From: Saururus chinensis
Taxonomy: Eukaryota > Streptophyta > Magnoliopsida > Piperales > Saururaceae
Direction: 5' to 3'
Length of the DNA stretch: 64,000 nucleotides
Assembly (NCBI GenBank): GCA_035235625.1
Contig: CP141147.1
Location: 26,146,756 to 26,210,755, forward strand
The notes under the pieces are model-generated. The model was not told the origin of the DNA, did not search any database, and saw only the letters and a program-made list of their open reading frames with translations. Below are positions 1-11,382 of this stretch, one piece after another. The stretch's first letter is position 1, and every line of letters starts with the position of its first letter. Both the position numbers and the translations under genes were made by a program.

Positions 1-2198
1 ATAACCACCCTCAAAGGAAGAGACTTAGGAGAAAGAGAAAGGAGGATACCCTAAGGAAAGTGAAACCTAGGCTTTCACATCAAATTTATAATCTAAAAAT
101 CACAAAGGTGTGGATTAGGAAGATTGGTTTTAAGTCCTTAAAGGATCAATTAGGGGAGATCAGTAAGAATTTTCACGCCCTATTTTTTTGTTTGCATCTA
201 ACACAAAGGGTTAGTGCTAATTATAGTTTTTTAGATAATAATTATAGGTTTTTGAGGTATAAAATCCTCATATGTGTATAAAGCTCGAAGTAACAAATGT
301 AATGAATCAAAGAACAAGCAAAACGGAGGTCAGGAGTGAAAGTTACGACCTAAGGAAGTATGCCACATAGGCAGAACTCACTTAAAAGTGCATGATAACC
401 TAACTATGTGTGGGATACTTTTGAAGGGTTCATCGATACAGGTCCATTAGTATGAAGAACACACAATTCCGACTTTCGGTAAGAATTTATCACGTTTTGA
501 AGTTGGAAATAGAAAAAAATAAAATATTAGAAAAAGACAAAATGACTCATGCACACACTAACACCAACGGCTGGAGTCAGCCATGCCAGATGGTGCACAG
601 AGCCATGGCATGCTTGGTGGGCCCATACATCATGTGTGTTGGCCACGCATCGTCCTGTGAATGCGTGGGAGGGGGCCTGTGCATCACAAGACCGACCCGC
701 GCCAATGCACGTCACCCTATGAACATGCAAGATGGGTCCTGAGTGCCGCACACCTCAAGGGCTCGCAAAGCATGGCCAACACACACTTGTGTGCCTAAAT
801 TCACTTGCAACTTTTCCCTATAAATAGAGAAGAGTTGTTCAAATTCCGAAAGAGTTATTTTGCCGATTTTGAGTTTTTTTTCCTGTTCAAGAGGCATTCT
901 GATGGTTCTCTACACAATGGAGGGTCTATTCCTTGAGTTGGCAACTTTAGAGGGGGTAACAACCTAGGGCAAGATGAGGCTCTATTCGACACCCTTGGGC
1001 TCAAAGAGAGAGAAGCGGCCAAGAGTAAGAAGAGGCTCCATCCTCTGCCATCAGGCCGCAACGGGAGAAGTGGTCCGTACAAAGAGGAGGCTTCATTTTG
1101 CCAACAAGTTGCAAAGAGAGAGAGACATCCTGAGGCAAGGAGAGATTTTGTTCATCGCCTTCAAGCATGCAAAGAGAGAAATACCCCAGGTAAAGTGTAG
1201 GCTATGTTTGTCTCCTTCTGGCATACAAAGAGAGAAATGTCCTGAGTAAGATGGCCGCCTACTAGCATAGAAAGAGAGACATGCCCCAGGTAAAGGCAAA
1301 ATCTATCTATTGCATACAGGTGTGCAGAGAGAGAAAGAGAGAAGCCCTAAGAAAGGGGAATATCCATCTATCACCTTCCGATGCAATAAGAGAAACATTC
1401 TAGGCTAAGGGAGCTTTTGTCTGCTGCCATTGGGTGGGAAAGGGAGAAAATCACCAGAGCAAGAGGAGGCTCCACCCACCATCTATGAAATTGAAACACT
1501 CGACAACTTAAGAGGAGTAAGTGTTGCTGACCTATTGATTTATGTATGTTTAAATAAATGCATATGTTCCTTAAGTAGTTAACTTAAAGAGTCTGAATGA
1601 GATATTCTTTGCTCTGTTCCAATAAGCTATGCTATGCTCTAATCTGATCTATGCTGATATGTTTTGTTTTGATCCAATTTGTCTGATTTGCTCTGCACTT
1701 ACTCTAATTTGATATGATTTAATATGTTCTAATTTTCTCTAATATGTTATGCTCTGCTATGTATAAGAAAGAGTTGTCTGATTTTGATGATTTATTCGAT
1801 GCATGACTCTGATGATTTATTAGATTTTCGTCTGACTTCAAATAATTTATAATATATAAATATTTTGACATATATAATTTTGTAATGCCTGATGTATGTA
1901 CTAGTCATTAGGTAAAACTACATTTAGATCCAATCGTATTGGAATAACATCGTAGATATTATCCAATATGTACTTAGGCAACCAACATTATGACAACATT
2001 GGCCTGATTCAAATAAAGAATAAAATATAGTTTGTTCTAGCTAGCCTACGCACAACGGAGCACTAAAGCTCATTAGTTGTAGACAAACATTACAGCTCTC
2101 GCACACACAGAAGCTACTCCTGGATAGATTTTTTAAAAATTTTACTTGGGTATTTTTAGAACGTCGGACCGGGTTAGAACGCAACTCGGGCTATTACA
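1..2198 (+). repeat. LTR-like block of a gypsy-type/LARD element (left end not defined)
   Basis: This stretch ends in ...CTATTACA and is followed two bases later by a tRNA-Met-type primer-binding site, so it reads as the 5' LTR of a retroelement on the plus strand. Its organisation parallels the LTRs at 49600-51764 and 53213-55355: a GAAGGGTTCATCGATAC-like segment near 432, then a GC-richer block at 560-780, then a purine-rich run of AGAGGCTCC/AGAGAGAGA units at 960-1490. The left end may lie outside the window. A TCTGAT/GCTCTG-rich stretch fills 1600-1850. I see no coding region; the short open frames here are low complexity. Confidence 0.5.
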
Positions 2199-2200
2199 AA

Positions 2201-2212
2201 TGGTATCAAAGC
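2201..2212 (+). other. Primer-binding site, tRNA-Met type
   Basis: TGGTATCAAAGC sits two bases after the end of the upstream LTR-like block. It resembles the usual plant initiator-tRNA-Met primer site (TGGTATCAGAGC). The same motif follows the LTR at 49600-51764. Confidence 0.6.
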
Positions 2213-2659
2213 TTTGATCTATTTGCGAGTGGGTAATGCTCGAAGAAAGATATTGAATTGATATGAATTCCAATTTTAAATTGCAAATAATTTGAAATTT
2301 TTGTTATGAAAGTGTTGCGTTGTATCTCATATGAATTCCTATATTGGAATAAGAAATGAATTGAAATTTCTATTCTGAATGTGTGGCATTGGAATTGATA
2401 TGAACTCTGACTTCAAGACTTCTGATTTTGAATCAGAAATTATTTAAATTTTTTGTTCTAAATGTGTTACTGATTTAATAGGAACTCCAATTTTGAATCT
2501 AAATTAATTTGAAATTTATGTTCTAAATTTGTTGCAAATATGAATTTCTAAACTTTCTGTTGAGCTAATTCGATTGTGGGTTTATATTTTAAAATGCCAT
2601 TTTGAATGATCTAAAATTTAAAAATTCATATGAATGTAAAATCAAATTTGTTTTGAAAG

Positions 2660-3425
2660 CCAATGGAATTACGAAGGAAAAACCACCAAACACCCATGGT
2701 GTGGAACACGAAGTGTTAATGGATAGCCATACAATTAATTCTATCGGTGTATTGATATAAAATTCAATTTCGAATAGTCTATACCTTGAAAATTCACTTG
2801 AATTTAAAATGAATTATGTTTTGAAAGACGGTATAATTACCAAATAGAATTCACCAAAGGCCCATGTTATGGGACATGGGGCTCGCTTTCATGTTAATTC
2901 TATCGGTGTATTGATACAAAAATTTATGTCAAAAATGTTTGCAATTTCAAATTTTAGTTGAATTCAAAGTAAATTTGTTTTGAAAGGTGGCAGAATTACT
3001 AAAGACGAACCATCAAATATTGTGTCAGTGGATCGCTCTAAGGTCAGTTTTGTCAATATATTGATATTGAAATGAAATTTGATTTTGAATGGTCCTTGTT
3101 TTGAAAAATTGATTTCAAATTGTTTGTAATTTGAAATATTTGCTGGAAATTAGAGTGACTTGGTTTTGAAAAACGATAGAACTGCCAAGAAAAAACCACC
3201 AAACACATGTGTTATGCGACATGACCTGTTAGTGGATAGCTCTACAGTCAATTCTGCCAGTAATTTGATACAAATATTCAATTTAAAAAATGTCCACATT
3301 TTGAAAGTTTGCTTAAATGTAGAGCGAATATGTTTTGAAAGACAATTAAAATTTGTTTAAAGTTAAAACATCGAATATGTATTGAAAGATGATGAAATTC
3401 ATTAAAAGTTAAAAAGAATATGTTT
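2660..3425. repeat. Degenerate tandem repeat, about 160-186 bp unit, 4 copies
   Basis: A unit containing TTTTGAAAG, GAATTAC(C/G)AA, CCACCAAA, a GTTAATGGATAGC-like segment and a TCTATCGGTGTATTGATA-like segment recurs with GAATTAC-equivalent positions at 2666, 2834, 2993 and 3179, giving spacings of about 168, 159 and 186 bp. It lies in the internal region of the retroelement that starts at 2199. Truncated TTTTGAAAGAC copies follow to 3430. Between 2213 and 2660 there is a shorter, weaker repeat of GAATTGATATGAA...TTGAAATTT type. Confidence 0.6.
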
Positions 3426-3486
3426 TGAAAGACTTTGGAAGAAAGAGTTGTCTTATTCCGATGATTTATCTGATGCATAACTCCAA

Positions 3487-4128
3487 CACTACAACAAAAT
3501 GCATCATTAGCAACGCAAATAAAAGCTTCGCTAAAACCTACTACTTGAGACGCATAAATAAACGTCGCAAAAATATTAAATATTAGAGATGCTTGTTTTA
3601 TGTGTCGCTAAAAGTAATCTATTAGCGATGCTTATTATACAATGTTGCTAATACTAGACGTATTAGGGGCGCTTCATCATAAGTGTTGCTAATATATTAC
3701 TATTAGAGATGCTTAAAACAAGTGTCACTAATATTTAATTTATTTTAAAAATAAAGAAAAAAAATTATAACTAGTAGTGACACTTTTTCTTAAACGTCGC
3801 TAATTAATTTTTAAGAATTACAACGCTTGTTAGAAAGCGTCACCACTAGTTATGATATTAGTGATGCATAATAAAAGCGTCACTAATAGTTATGAATTTA
3901 AAATAAAAAAATAAAAATTTATAACTATTAGCAACACAAAAATTAAATGTTGCTAATGTATTACTCTTAGCGATGCTTAAAACAAGTGTCGCTAATAAGC
4001 AATTATGACGGGATTATTATTCATGATTTTAGTGGCCTTTTTTATACGTCGCTAATAACTATTAGCAATGCTTTTAGGACTATATGCAACACTTAAAAGC
4101 ATCACTAATAGTCCTTTTTGTTATAGTG
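3487..4128. mobile_element. CACTA-type miniature transposon (642 bp)
   Basis: The element begins CACTACAACAAAAT and ends TTTTTGTTATAGTG, giving inverted CACTA termini. Its body is almost entirely direct and inverted copies of a subterminal motif (T)TAGCGACG/CGTCGCTAA in diverged forms. Flanking triplets are CAA and CGA, an imperfect 3-bp target duplication. The surrounding sequence (3430-3486 plus 4129-4200) resembles 1765-1850, so the element landed inside a second copy of that repeat. It encodes nothing and would depend on a transposase from elsewhere. Confidence 0.8.
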
Positions 4129-4739
4129 CGATCATTTATTAGCTTTTGTTTGACACTGATGATTTATTAGATTTTTGCCTCACTCTGAATAATTTATTAA
4201 AGTGAGTACCTTCATCACTTATAATGGCACAAAAAGTACCAAAATGAGAAAAAAATATTTTCCTTTAAAAAATGGATGACAACTTTGTGATCATTCTTGT
4301 ACAGTATTGCCTTTAGCCAATTAGAAATACAAGCAACAACTACATGGAAAAAATATAGCCAAGCGATGGTAGAAATGGGCATATGCACGCAATACCCCAA
4401 ACTTCAAAAAGTTCACCAATAAGAATATTTGTAATGGTCATCGTGTTTATGCATGAAAAAGTCCCCATAGGTAAGCATTGGTCACACCTTATACAAAAGT
4501 CATGGGCGTATCTAAAAAGTGTAGGCTAATAGAATCCACGCGGTAAGATCTTTGCAGAAGTCTACTCGGATTAAAAATGACCACCACATGCATGTGCACG
4601 ACAAAAAGAAATAATATTCTGAACCACACTTTCTAGCACACACATCCTAATGAGCTGATATGAGCAATACTTAAACAATTATAAATCATCTCAAGAGAAA
4701 TGTTTAACCTCAACAAAGACTTTTGATCTTTGTTTAGTC
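4129..4739. other. No gene seen
   Basis: After a short continuation of the repeat interrupted by the CACTA element (to about 4200) this AT-rich stretch shows no open frame or motif that I recognise. It is probably decayed retroelement sequence continuous with the gypsy remnant that follows. Confidence 0.4.
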
Positions 4740-5170
4740 CAACGTTCAAGAAATGGACATGCAACTACTAGGATTTTGAATAGGTTGAGTGTCTAAGACA
4801 ATGAAGTCCATTGGCAAGAAAATTTGTCGACCATGATCAAAACATCCTCCCTAACACCAAGTGGGACTTTGATAGATCTATCAATAAATTGTCGTGTTAA
4901 GTATTCCATTTCAACTCTCCTAACCCAAGTTGTTCATACATACAAAAAGGTAGCTAGTTAAACATTAGCACCTAAGTCAAGCAATGCCCTTGCTATAGGT
5001 TGGTCTACAATAACACAATAAATGGTGGGGACTTAAGTTTAGTATTATGTTAAATCATTGAGCTAACGTGTTCAGTAAATAAGACCTTTCTGTGCACATT
5101 CATTTTCCTTTTTGTGGGTGCAAAGGTCTTTAGGAAATTGGACATAAGCAAGAACTATTTGATGGCATCG
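4740..5170 (-). pseudogene. Decayed Ty3/gypsy gag-protease remnant
   Basis: On the minus strand, different frames give fragments of the region running from late gag into the aspartic protease: YVQFPKDLCTHKKEN, then DQPIARALLDLGAN with the protease-type LLDLGA motif, then YEQLGLG and IDRSIKVPLGVREDVLIMVDKF. In many plant gypsy elements these occur in this order. Several frameshifts and stops separate the pieces, so nothing is translatable. No reverse transcriptase or integrase was found next to it. Confidence 0.7.
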
Positions 5171-5709
5171 AGCAATGGATATTAATTTTGACCTTTGGAA
5201 ATATTTCTACTATCTCGTTGAAATTGTTTCCTGACCTGGGTATATGGACCAAATTTCATTGACAGTACATGGTCCACTCAAGTGCGACACTCCTAGATGA
5301 TTGGCCGCTAAAGAGTAGGATGGGGGAGATGATCGTTCAATTGATCCCAGGAGGGCTGGACCAAGTGAGGAACTATTGTTGAAGCTGGTGAAGCTCTATG
5401 TGTTCGCCAAGGAGCCGACTGTGAAGCTTTGAGGCAGGGGCTGCATGTGGAAGCCCTATCACAGGTCTGTAAGGTGTATGTGCATGGGTGATGCTATGGA
5501 CTGGTCGAAGTTAAAGAATTGGGGTCCGAGAAGTCAAGGGCGAACCTAGTTGACCTGGATGGCAGGCTTTTGCTAAGCCTGATTCTTCATCCCTCACCAA
5601 CAAGGGAGATGGAGTAGGGTGTTGCTTAGAGGTAGTGCATGAGGTTGCCTCAGCATAGACTGGGGAATCCTATGGAACAGTGGAGAGTGGGAGGAAGTGG
5701 CAGTCGATG
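5171..5709. other. No gene seen
   Basis: Moderately GC-rich sequence with no convincing frame. It contains scattered purine-rich stretches (GGGGGAGATGATC, AGGAGGGCTGG). It may be more of the adjacent gypsy remnant, but no motif supports that. Confidence 0.3.
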
Positions 5710-5717
5710 CTTAGAGG

Positions 5718-6237
5718 TAGAGGTGTAAACGACATCCATTTTTATCTAGTGTCGTTCGTGTCTGTGTTTGTCAGCACTAAAATAATAAATATTATTTTTT
5801 GTCTATCTATAATGTAAATGGACACAAACAAGGGTTGTCCATGTCTGTAGCAATTTGCTTCTGCCAATTATATATTTTATTATTATTTTTAATTTATACT
5901 AAATTAGTAGCATATATCACACAGTTAAATTTCATAAAAAAATTATAAAAAATACATGTTATACTTTAACATGTCTTCTATAATATTATTATTTACTTAT
6001 TTCATAGATTAGTCTATCCTACTATTATAACAACTTAACTTTTAATCATTTTTTATTAATTACCCTTAATTTGAGAACAAAGTAGTCTATATCAAAATTT
6101 CATATTTATTGTCCATATCCATCCGTTTTTGTCCATGTCCATTACAAACATAAGCAAATAGACAAATACATGATCCACAAAAAAACAAACGGCTGTGGAC
6201 ATGTCTTGTTTGCATCCGCATCTGTCCGCTTATGCTA
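5718..6237. mobile_element. hAT-like miniature element (about 520 bp)
   Basis: An exact 8-bp duplication CTTAGAGG lies at 5710-5717 and 6238-6245. The enclosed DNA starts TAGAGGTGTAAACGAC and its other end, read inward on the opposite strand, starts TAGCATAAGCGGAC, so the ends are weakly inverted and share TAG. Eight-base duplications and TAG-like ends are typical of hAT elements. The inside is AT-rich, with GTCCATGTCC-type motifs near both ends, and non-coding. The weak terminal match keeps confidence moderate. Confidence 0.5.
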
Positions 6238-6245
6238 CTTAGAGG

Positions 6246-6959
6246 GCCGGTGGGACATGCAAAAAGAAAGTCAAAGTCATCTCATGACCTTCTCTATTGT
6301 GCGATCGTTAGTGTGTCATGGAGCAAACAGATAGTTGTTGATGCATGCTAGCTAGAGAAGGCAATGTGCAAAAGAAAATGGTAGTGCAGCATGTGTACCG
6401 ACACATCATCACAGGTGTTGATTATACAAACCAAGGCCTATAAAAGGAGAAAAGGGAGACGGGTAATAAAAGGAAGTGTCCTGTGAAGTTTGGCAAAATG
6501 AATGTGAGTAACATTGGATTTTTGTTCCAAAAAAATGAATAAAAGGAGAAAACTCATCGCAGCAGGAAGGACTCAATGTGGGCGAATAGATGCTAGAGCA
6601 GGGAAATCTGATAGGTGGTGAAGCTTTTGGCAATCTTTGTCATGCCAGAGATTTTTCTAAATATTTTTATACATATTCATAAATATTTTTTGTAATATAA
6701 GGGTTGTAATCCTAAAAAATTGATGAAATTTGAAACCCATGAAAATCATTTTCATAAGAAAGCCATCCTACATAAATCTTGTTTACTTAAATTTTTTAAA
6801 TCATCAAGAGTTTACATCAAATATTCTCATGCATGAATCAAAACAAAAACATTAAAAATAAAATGATATGGGCATGAGCTTAATCACAAAGACATATCCA
6901 AGCATCACTGAGTATAAATTTTATATAAAAACTTTATGAGCTTTCACATATTGTGTTTC
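6246..6959. other. Unassigned; TATA-like site near 6432
   Basis: No coding region recognised. GGCCTATAAAAGGAG near 6427-6441 is a good TATA-box match on the plus strand and may mark a decayed LTR promoter. AT-rich sequence follows to the copia remnant. No transcript can be inferred. Confidence 0.3.
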
Positions 6960-8042
6960 TCTTCAAAAACAACAAAGTCGTTAGGTTATTCCATTCAAAT
7001 CTCCTCATCTAAATCACTATTTAAGAAAGTAGTCTTTATATCTATTTGGTACAACTCTAAGTCTAACTAAGCCACTATAGCTAACAGACACCTAATAGAT
7101 GTAAATCTAGTCACGTGTAAATAGGTTTCCTTGAAGTCAATGTTTCTGACTAGGGTGAAACACTTAGCTACCAGTCTTTCCTCATCTGCTTTGAGCTTTT
7201 TCTTGAATATCCACTTACAACCAATATGTTTTTCTTCATTGGGCAAGTCAACAACTTCGCAAACTTAGTTCTCCATAATTGAATCAATTTCCATTTGAAT
7301 AGCTGATGTCATTCCTTAAAATCTAAACTGTACATTACATGTTCATCAGTTAAAGGTTTATCTATTATTACTTCACCATCTCTTAACATGGTATAGAAGT
7401 CTAGCAACAAGGTTGATGGTCTTCTACCTCTCAACTCCCTTACTTTGACACTCTCCTAGGTTCAGATCCTATAACCACCCTTTAGAAGTTGTAGAGTTTT
7501 ACTCTTCCTCTACTTTAAATAGTTTTACTCTCTTCTTAGGAATTTTAGGGTTCAGGTCATCCTTTAGGGAATAGGCATATCTAGATTCAATGAACTCTAA
7601 TGTCCCATCAGAATTGTATATTGCAAACCTGTAGAGTGTTCATTATACCCTATAAACTTACACTATTATTTTAGGGTCCAGTTTACTTCTACGTTGGTCG
7701 GACACTTTTATATGTGCCTTAGACCCCTACGCTCTAAGATGACCAAAGTCTAGACATCTACTTGTTCATAACTCATAAGGTGTCGTGTTTAATGTTGATA
7801 GCCTTAGAGGTTACATGGTTAAGTATATGCGCAGTGGTGTCTAATGCCTTACCCCAAAAGTTTGTTCTTAGTTCTAACTAAATTAACATGGATCTAACCA
7901 TATCTAGGAGGGTTTTGTTTCTCCTTTCAACAACTCCATTTTGCTGAAGAGTATAAGGCAAAGTGTATTACTGTAGTATTCCTAGGTTAGTAAAATATTT
8001 CTTAAACTCATCAGAGGTGTATTCTTCACCTCTGTCCATTTT

Positions 8043-8650
8043 TAGGACTTTAATTAACCAACCTAACTGATCTCTACTCTAGCCATGAGTTTTTTAAATT
8101 TTGCAAAGGCTTCAGACTTCCACTTTATGAGGTATATATCACCAAACCTAGAGTAGTCATCTATAAATATAATAAAGTATAGCATTCCTTTATGAGTTTG
8201 TATATTTATAAGCCCACATATGTTATTCCCCTCCTTTGTTCATTCTTAGGACTTTAATTAACCAACCTAATTGAGTCTCTACTTTAAGCCTTGAGTTTTT
8301 TTAATTTCTCAAAGGTTTCAAACTTCCACTTTAGGAGGTACATATCACCAAACTTATAGTAGTCATCTATAAATATAATAAAGTACATCATCTCTTTATG
8401 GGTTTGTACATTCATAAGCCCATATATGTTATTCCCCACCTTTGTCCGTTCTTAGGACTTTAATTAACCAACCTAACTGAGTCTCTACTTCAGTCTTGAA
8501 TTTTTTGAATTTCTCAAAGGTTTCATACTTCTACTTTATGAGGTACATATAATCAAACCTAGAGTAGTCATTTATGAATGTAATAATGTACATTATCCCT
8601 CTATAGGTTTGTACATTCATAGGCCCACATATGTCTGAGTAAATGACCTC
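8043..8650 (-). repeat. Threefold tandem duplication (about 205 bp) in copia integrase region
   Basis: The segment starting TAGGACTTTAATTAACCAACC begins at 8043, 8247 and 8453, spacings of 204 and 206 bp. Each copy runs through ...TCAAAGG...CTTCCACTTTA...ATAAATATAATAAAGTA... to the next. The duplication is unusual for a copia integrase and must post-date loss of function, or have caused it. The copies differ at scattered sites, so it is not recent. Confidence 0.85.
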
Positions 8651-8809
8651 TCAAAGTCCTGTAGAACAATTACCCTATGGGAAGGGTTGCCTACTCATTT
8701 TGCAAGTCAAGCAATCTACACACACAATTCCCTAGATAACTTAGGGAGGAGTCTAATGTTGGACATTCTATGTAATTTGTTTAACTTATACATGTCAAAG
8801 TCTTAAATG

Positions 8810-9244
8810 TCACATCAAAGAATAAACATCAGACAAACATGTCACACAATCATACTTAGCTACTACATTAATAGAAGAGTCATCAGATACATCCAATTCA
8901 AATAAACCATCACAAAAAGAAATAGTAAATATAATCTTTTTATTTTTCTGAACAGTTCCTTTTGACCCCTTGAACTTAGTATCAAACTCATTGCTAGTGA
9001 GGAGAGAAATTGAGATAAGGTTCCTCCTTATGGTAGGGACAAAGAGGACATCTGTCAACATCAAATTTATCCCCTGATGATGAGGGATCCTATAGGTGCC
9101 TATAGTAGTCACATCACACAAAATATTGTTTCCCATGTAGATCTTATTATGCCCTAGAGATAGATCAATTACCATGTCACCCCTAATAATAGCCACGTTT
9201 AACTCTAGAATCCAACCACTAGTCCCTTCCATTATAGTCAACAA
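8810..9244 (-). pseudogene. Copia protease-to-GAG-pre-integrase fragment, 144-residue open frame
   Basis: The longest surviving frame of the copia remnant. It begins MLTIMEGTSGWILELN, where a functional copia protease would read WI(L/I)DSGA; the catalytic Asp-Ser/Thr-Gly triad is not present here (ELN instead). It continues with MLTDVLFVPTIRRNLISISLL, the conserved (V)LFVPxxxxNLISxSxL stretch downstream of the protease active site. Substitution of the catalytic motif and truncation mark it as non-functional. Confidence 0.75.
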
Positions 9245-9977
9245 TCATAGCTTCTAAGATAATGCAAACTGTATCTTTGCCTTCCTGATTTGCCTTTCTT
9301 TTAGCTCCCTACTCTTCATTAGGCACTTGTTCTTAAAATGACCCATCTGGCCACATTTAAAACAAGCCCCCTTGAGTTTGTTGTCATTGTTGCCTTTTTT
9401 ACTACATTGGGGTTTCTTACCCCTTTTCTTGAAGTTCCTCTTCCTTTAACTTTGACTACCACCTCCTCCACCCCTCTTAGAGCCACCATGTTAGGTAAGT
9501 TTTCCGAATACACTCAGAGCACTCATATGGTTCTTCATCTCCTGCCCCAAGCCAAACTTGGCAATAAGGTCATCTAGTGTGAATTTCTTATTAGAGATGT
9601 TCAATGCAACAACCACACTCTCCTAAGAGTTAAGGAGGCTATTCAAAATAGTAAAAACACGGATCCCCTCATTTATGAGGTTCTCAAGAATCTCTAGGTC
9701 ACTTGCAATGATGGACATGAAGTTAGTATGCTCAAGCACATTATCCCCTTCCTTCATTAGAGTATTCTAATAATGTGTCTGCAACCACTACAACAAAAAA
9801 GACTATTAGCGACGCATCTAATAGTCTACTAAATGTCGCCAATGACTATTAGCGACGTATAATAAACGTCGCTATAAACATCGAAAAATGTATCGTCACT
9901 ATTATGTATTTGCGACGTATAAACAAAAACATCGCTAATATACCCTTTAGCGATGAATATAAAAGCGTCGCTAATAA

Positions 9978-10146
9978 ATTAATTTCATTTTTTTTAAAAT
10001 GGTTATTCTATTAGCGACACATAGAAAAGTGTCGCTAATAGTTATCATTAGCGACACTTATTTTTAAACATCGCTAATGATAACTATTAGCGACGCTTTT
10101 CTATGCGTCGCTAATAGAATAAACATTTTAAAAAAATTAAATTAAT
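9978..10146. repeat. Large near-perfect inverted repeat in CACTA element A
   Basis: About 80 bp at 9978-10058 is mirrored at 10070-10146 around a short spacer (ACTTATTTTTA-like). Each arm carries smaller palindromes: TATTAGCGACAC/GTGTCGCTAATA at 10009-10040 and TATTAGCGACGC/GCGTCGCTAATA at 10085-10116. The structure could extrude as a long hairpin. Confidence 0.85.
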
Positions 10147-10244
10147 TTATTAATGACGTATACAAAAGTGTCGCTAAAAATAATTATTAGCAACACATAT
10201 GGATGTGTCGCTAAAGAGTAATTTTTTAAAAAAAATCCCTGCTG

Positions 10245-11060
10245 GGCCACTGGGCCCACCAAGGAAGGGAGAGGGGGGTCAAGAGAAGGAGGGAGCAGGG
10301 GGAAGAGAGGGGGAGCATGGGGGTGGGGAATCAGGTTTCGGAGCCGGGAGGGGGGGAATCAGAGGGAGAGAAGGGGAGGGGGGGGCATCCTCCGGCAGCC
10401 CCCAACTCCTCCTCCCCCCCGAAAATCAGAGGGAGAGTAAGGGGGCAGAGGAGGGAGCAGGGGTTGCAAGTGGAGAGGGGGAGATCGGGGCGCTGCCGTC
10501 CTCCAGCCCCGCTCTCCCTGGCTCCACCCTCTCCTTCCTCCACCCAAAATCAGGGGGGGGAGAAGAGGGAGGGGGAACCGGAGGGGTGGGGTGGTGGAGG
10601 ACAGCACCGGGTCTACATGGAGGGGTGCAGCAAAGAGGGGAAAAGGGGACCGGGAGGGAGGAGGGGTGGGGAGCCAGGGGAAGGTCGGGCGTGGGTGAGG
10701 TGAGGCGGAGGCGGCAGGGCGGTAGAGGCAATGGTGCGGCTAAGGCAGGGGTGCGGCGGAGGCGGAGGTGCAACGCAGAGGGGAAAAGGAGGACCGGGAT
10801 GGAGGAGGGGGAACTGGAGGGGGTGGTGGGCCAAGGGACGGCGGGGCGAGGGGAGGCGGAGGCTAAGGGAAGGCGGAGGTAGTAGGCCGGCAGAAGCAGC
10901 GGGGCAACGGAGGCAAAGGTGTGGCACATAGTAGAAAAGGGGGACAAGGAGGGAGAGGGGGTGGGGTTCGGGGCAAGGTGGGGCGAGGGGAGGCGTAGGC
11001 AGAGGCGGCGGGGCGAAGAGGGGAAAAACAGGATTCAGGTTTGGGGGGCTTTATAAGAAA
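10245..11060. repeat. G-rich low-complexity module of CACTA element A
   Basis: Plus strand is dominated by GGGG/GGAGG/GAGAGGGG runs with few pyrimidines and several potential four-run G-tracts. Six-frame translation gives long open frames on both strands (Gly/Glu/Arg-rich one way, Pro/Ser-rich the other), expected from composition and not evidence of a gene. A TTTATAAG TATA-like site follows at about 11050. Element B has an equivalent module at 32830-33410. Confidence 0.75.
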
Positions 11061-11382
11061 GGGTGAGCGGGGAAATTTCTCCTGCATGCAAAATTTTGCC
11101 GTGGGGGGGAATTTCACCTGCACACGAAATTTTGCTGCTTGGGCATTAATTCTCCGGAATAATTATTTTTAAAAAAAAAAAATTTATTAGCCATGCTCCA
11201 TAGGACTATCGCTAATATAAAGCTGTATAGCGACGTATGGTTCTCTACGTCGTTAATAGTTTGTGTATTCGCGACGTACAGTTCCTTGCGTCGCTAATAC
11301 ATCTACTATTAGCGACATATAGCACTATATGTCACAAATAACATTTTATTTTTTTATTTTTAAAATATAAAAATATTTATAA

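Larger units (their letters stand above)
6960..9785 (-). mobile_element. Decayed Ty1/copia retrotransposon, gag-to-RT part
   Basis: Read on the minus strand the copia domain order is recoverable in broken frames. UBN2-type gag lies at about 9785-9500 (fragments such as LINEGIRVFTILNSL and KFTLDDLIAKFGLGQEMKN). A zinc knuckle CFKCGQMGHFKNKC (CX2CX4HX4C) lies near 9330-9375. The protease/linker region is 9244-8810. A GAG-pre-integrase fragment is near 8690-8760. The integrase fragment QQNGVVERRNKTL is near 7930. The start of the reverse transcriptase, with HIGCKWIFKKKLKADEERLVAK, lies at about 7280-7080. RT motifs beyond this and RNase H are missing. Many stops and frameshifts make it dead. Its gag is interrupted at 9785 by the CACTA element 9786-14403. 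Confidence 0.85.

Noticed and set aside
452-751. Overlapping Cys/His-rich frames on both strands near 450-750
   Set aside because: They lie in an LTR-like block and reflect CATG/TGCA-rich sequence; no recognisable zinc-finger spacing.
10199-10947. Long open frames on both strands in the G-rich module (up to 227 codons)
   Set aside because: Gly/Glu/Arg-rich one way and Pro/Ser-rich the other, with no domain. Purine-biased DNA rarely forms stop codons, so open frames are expected.
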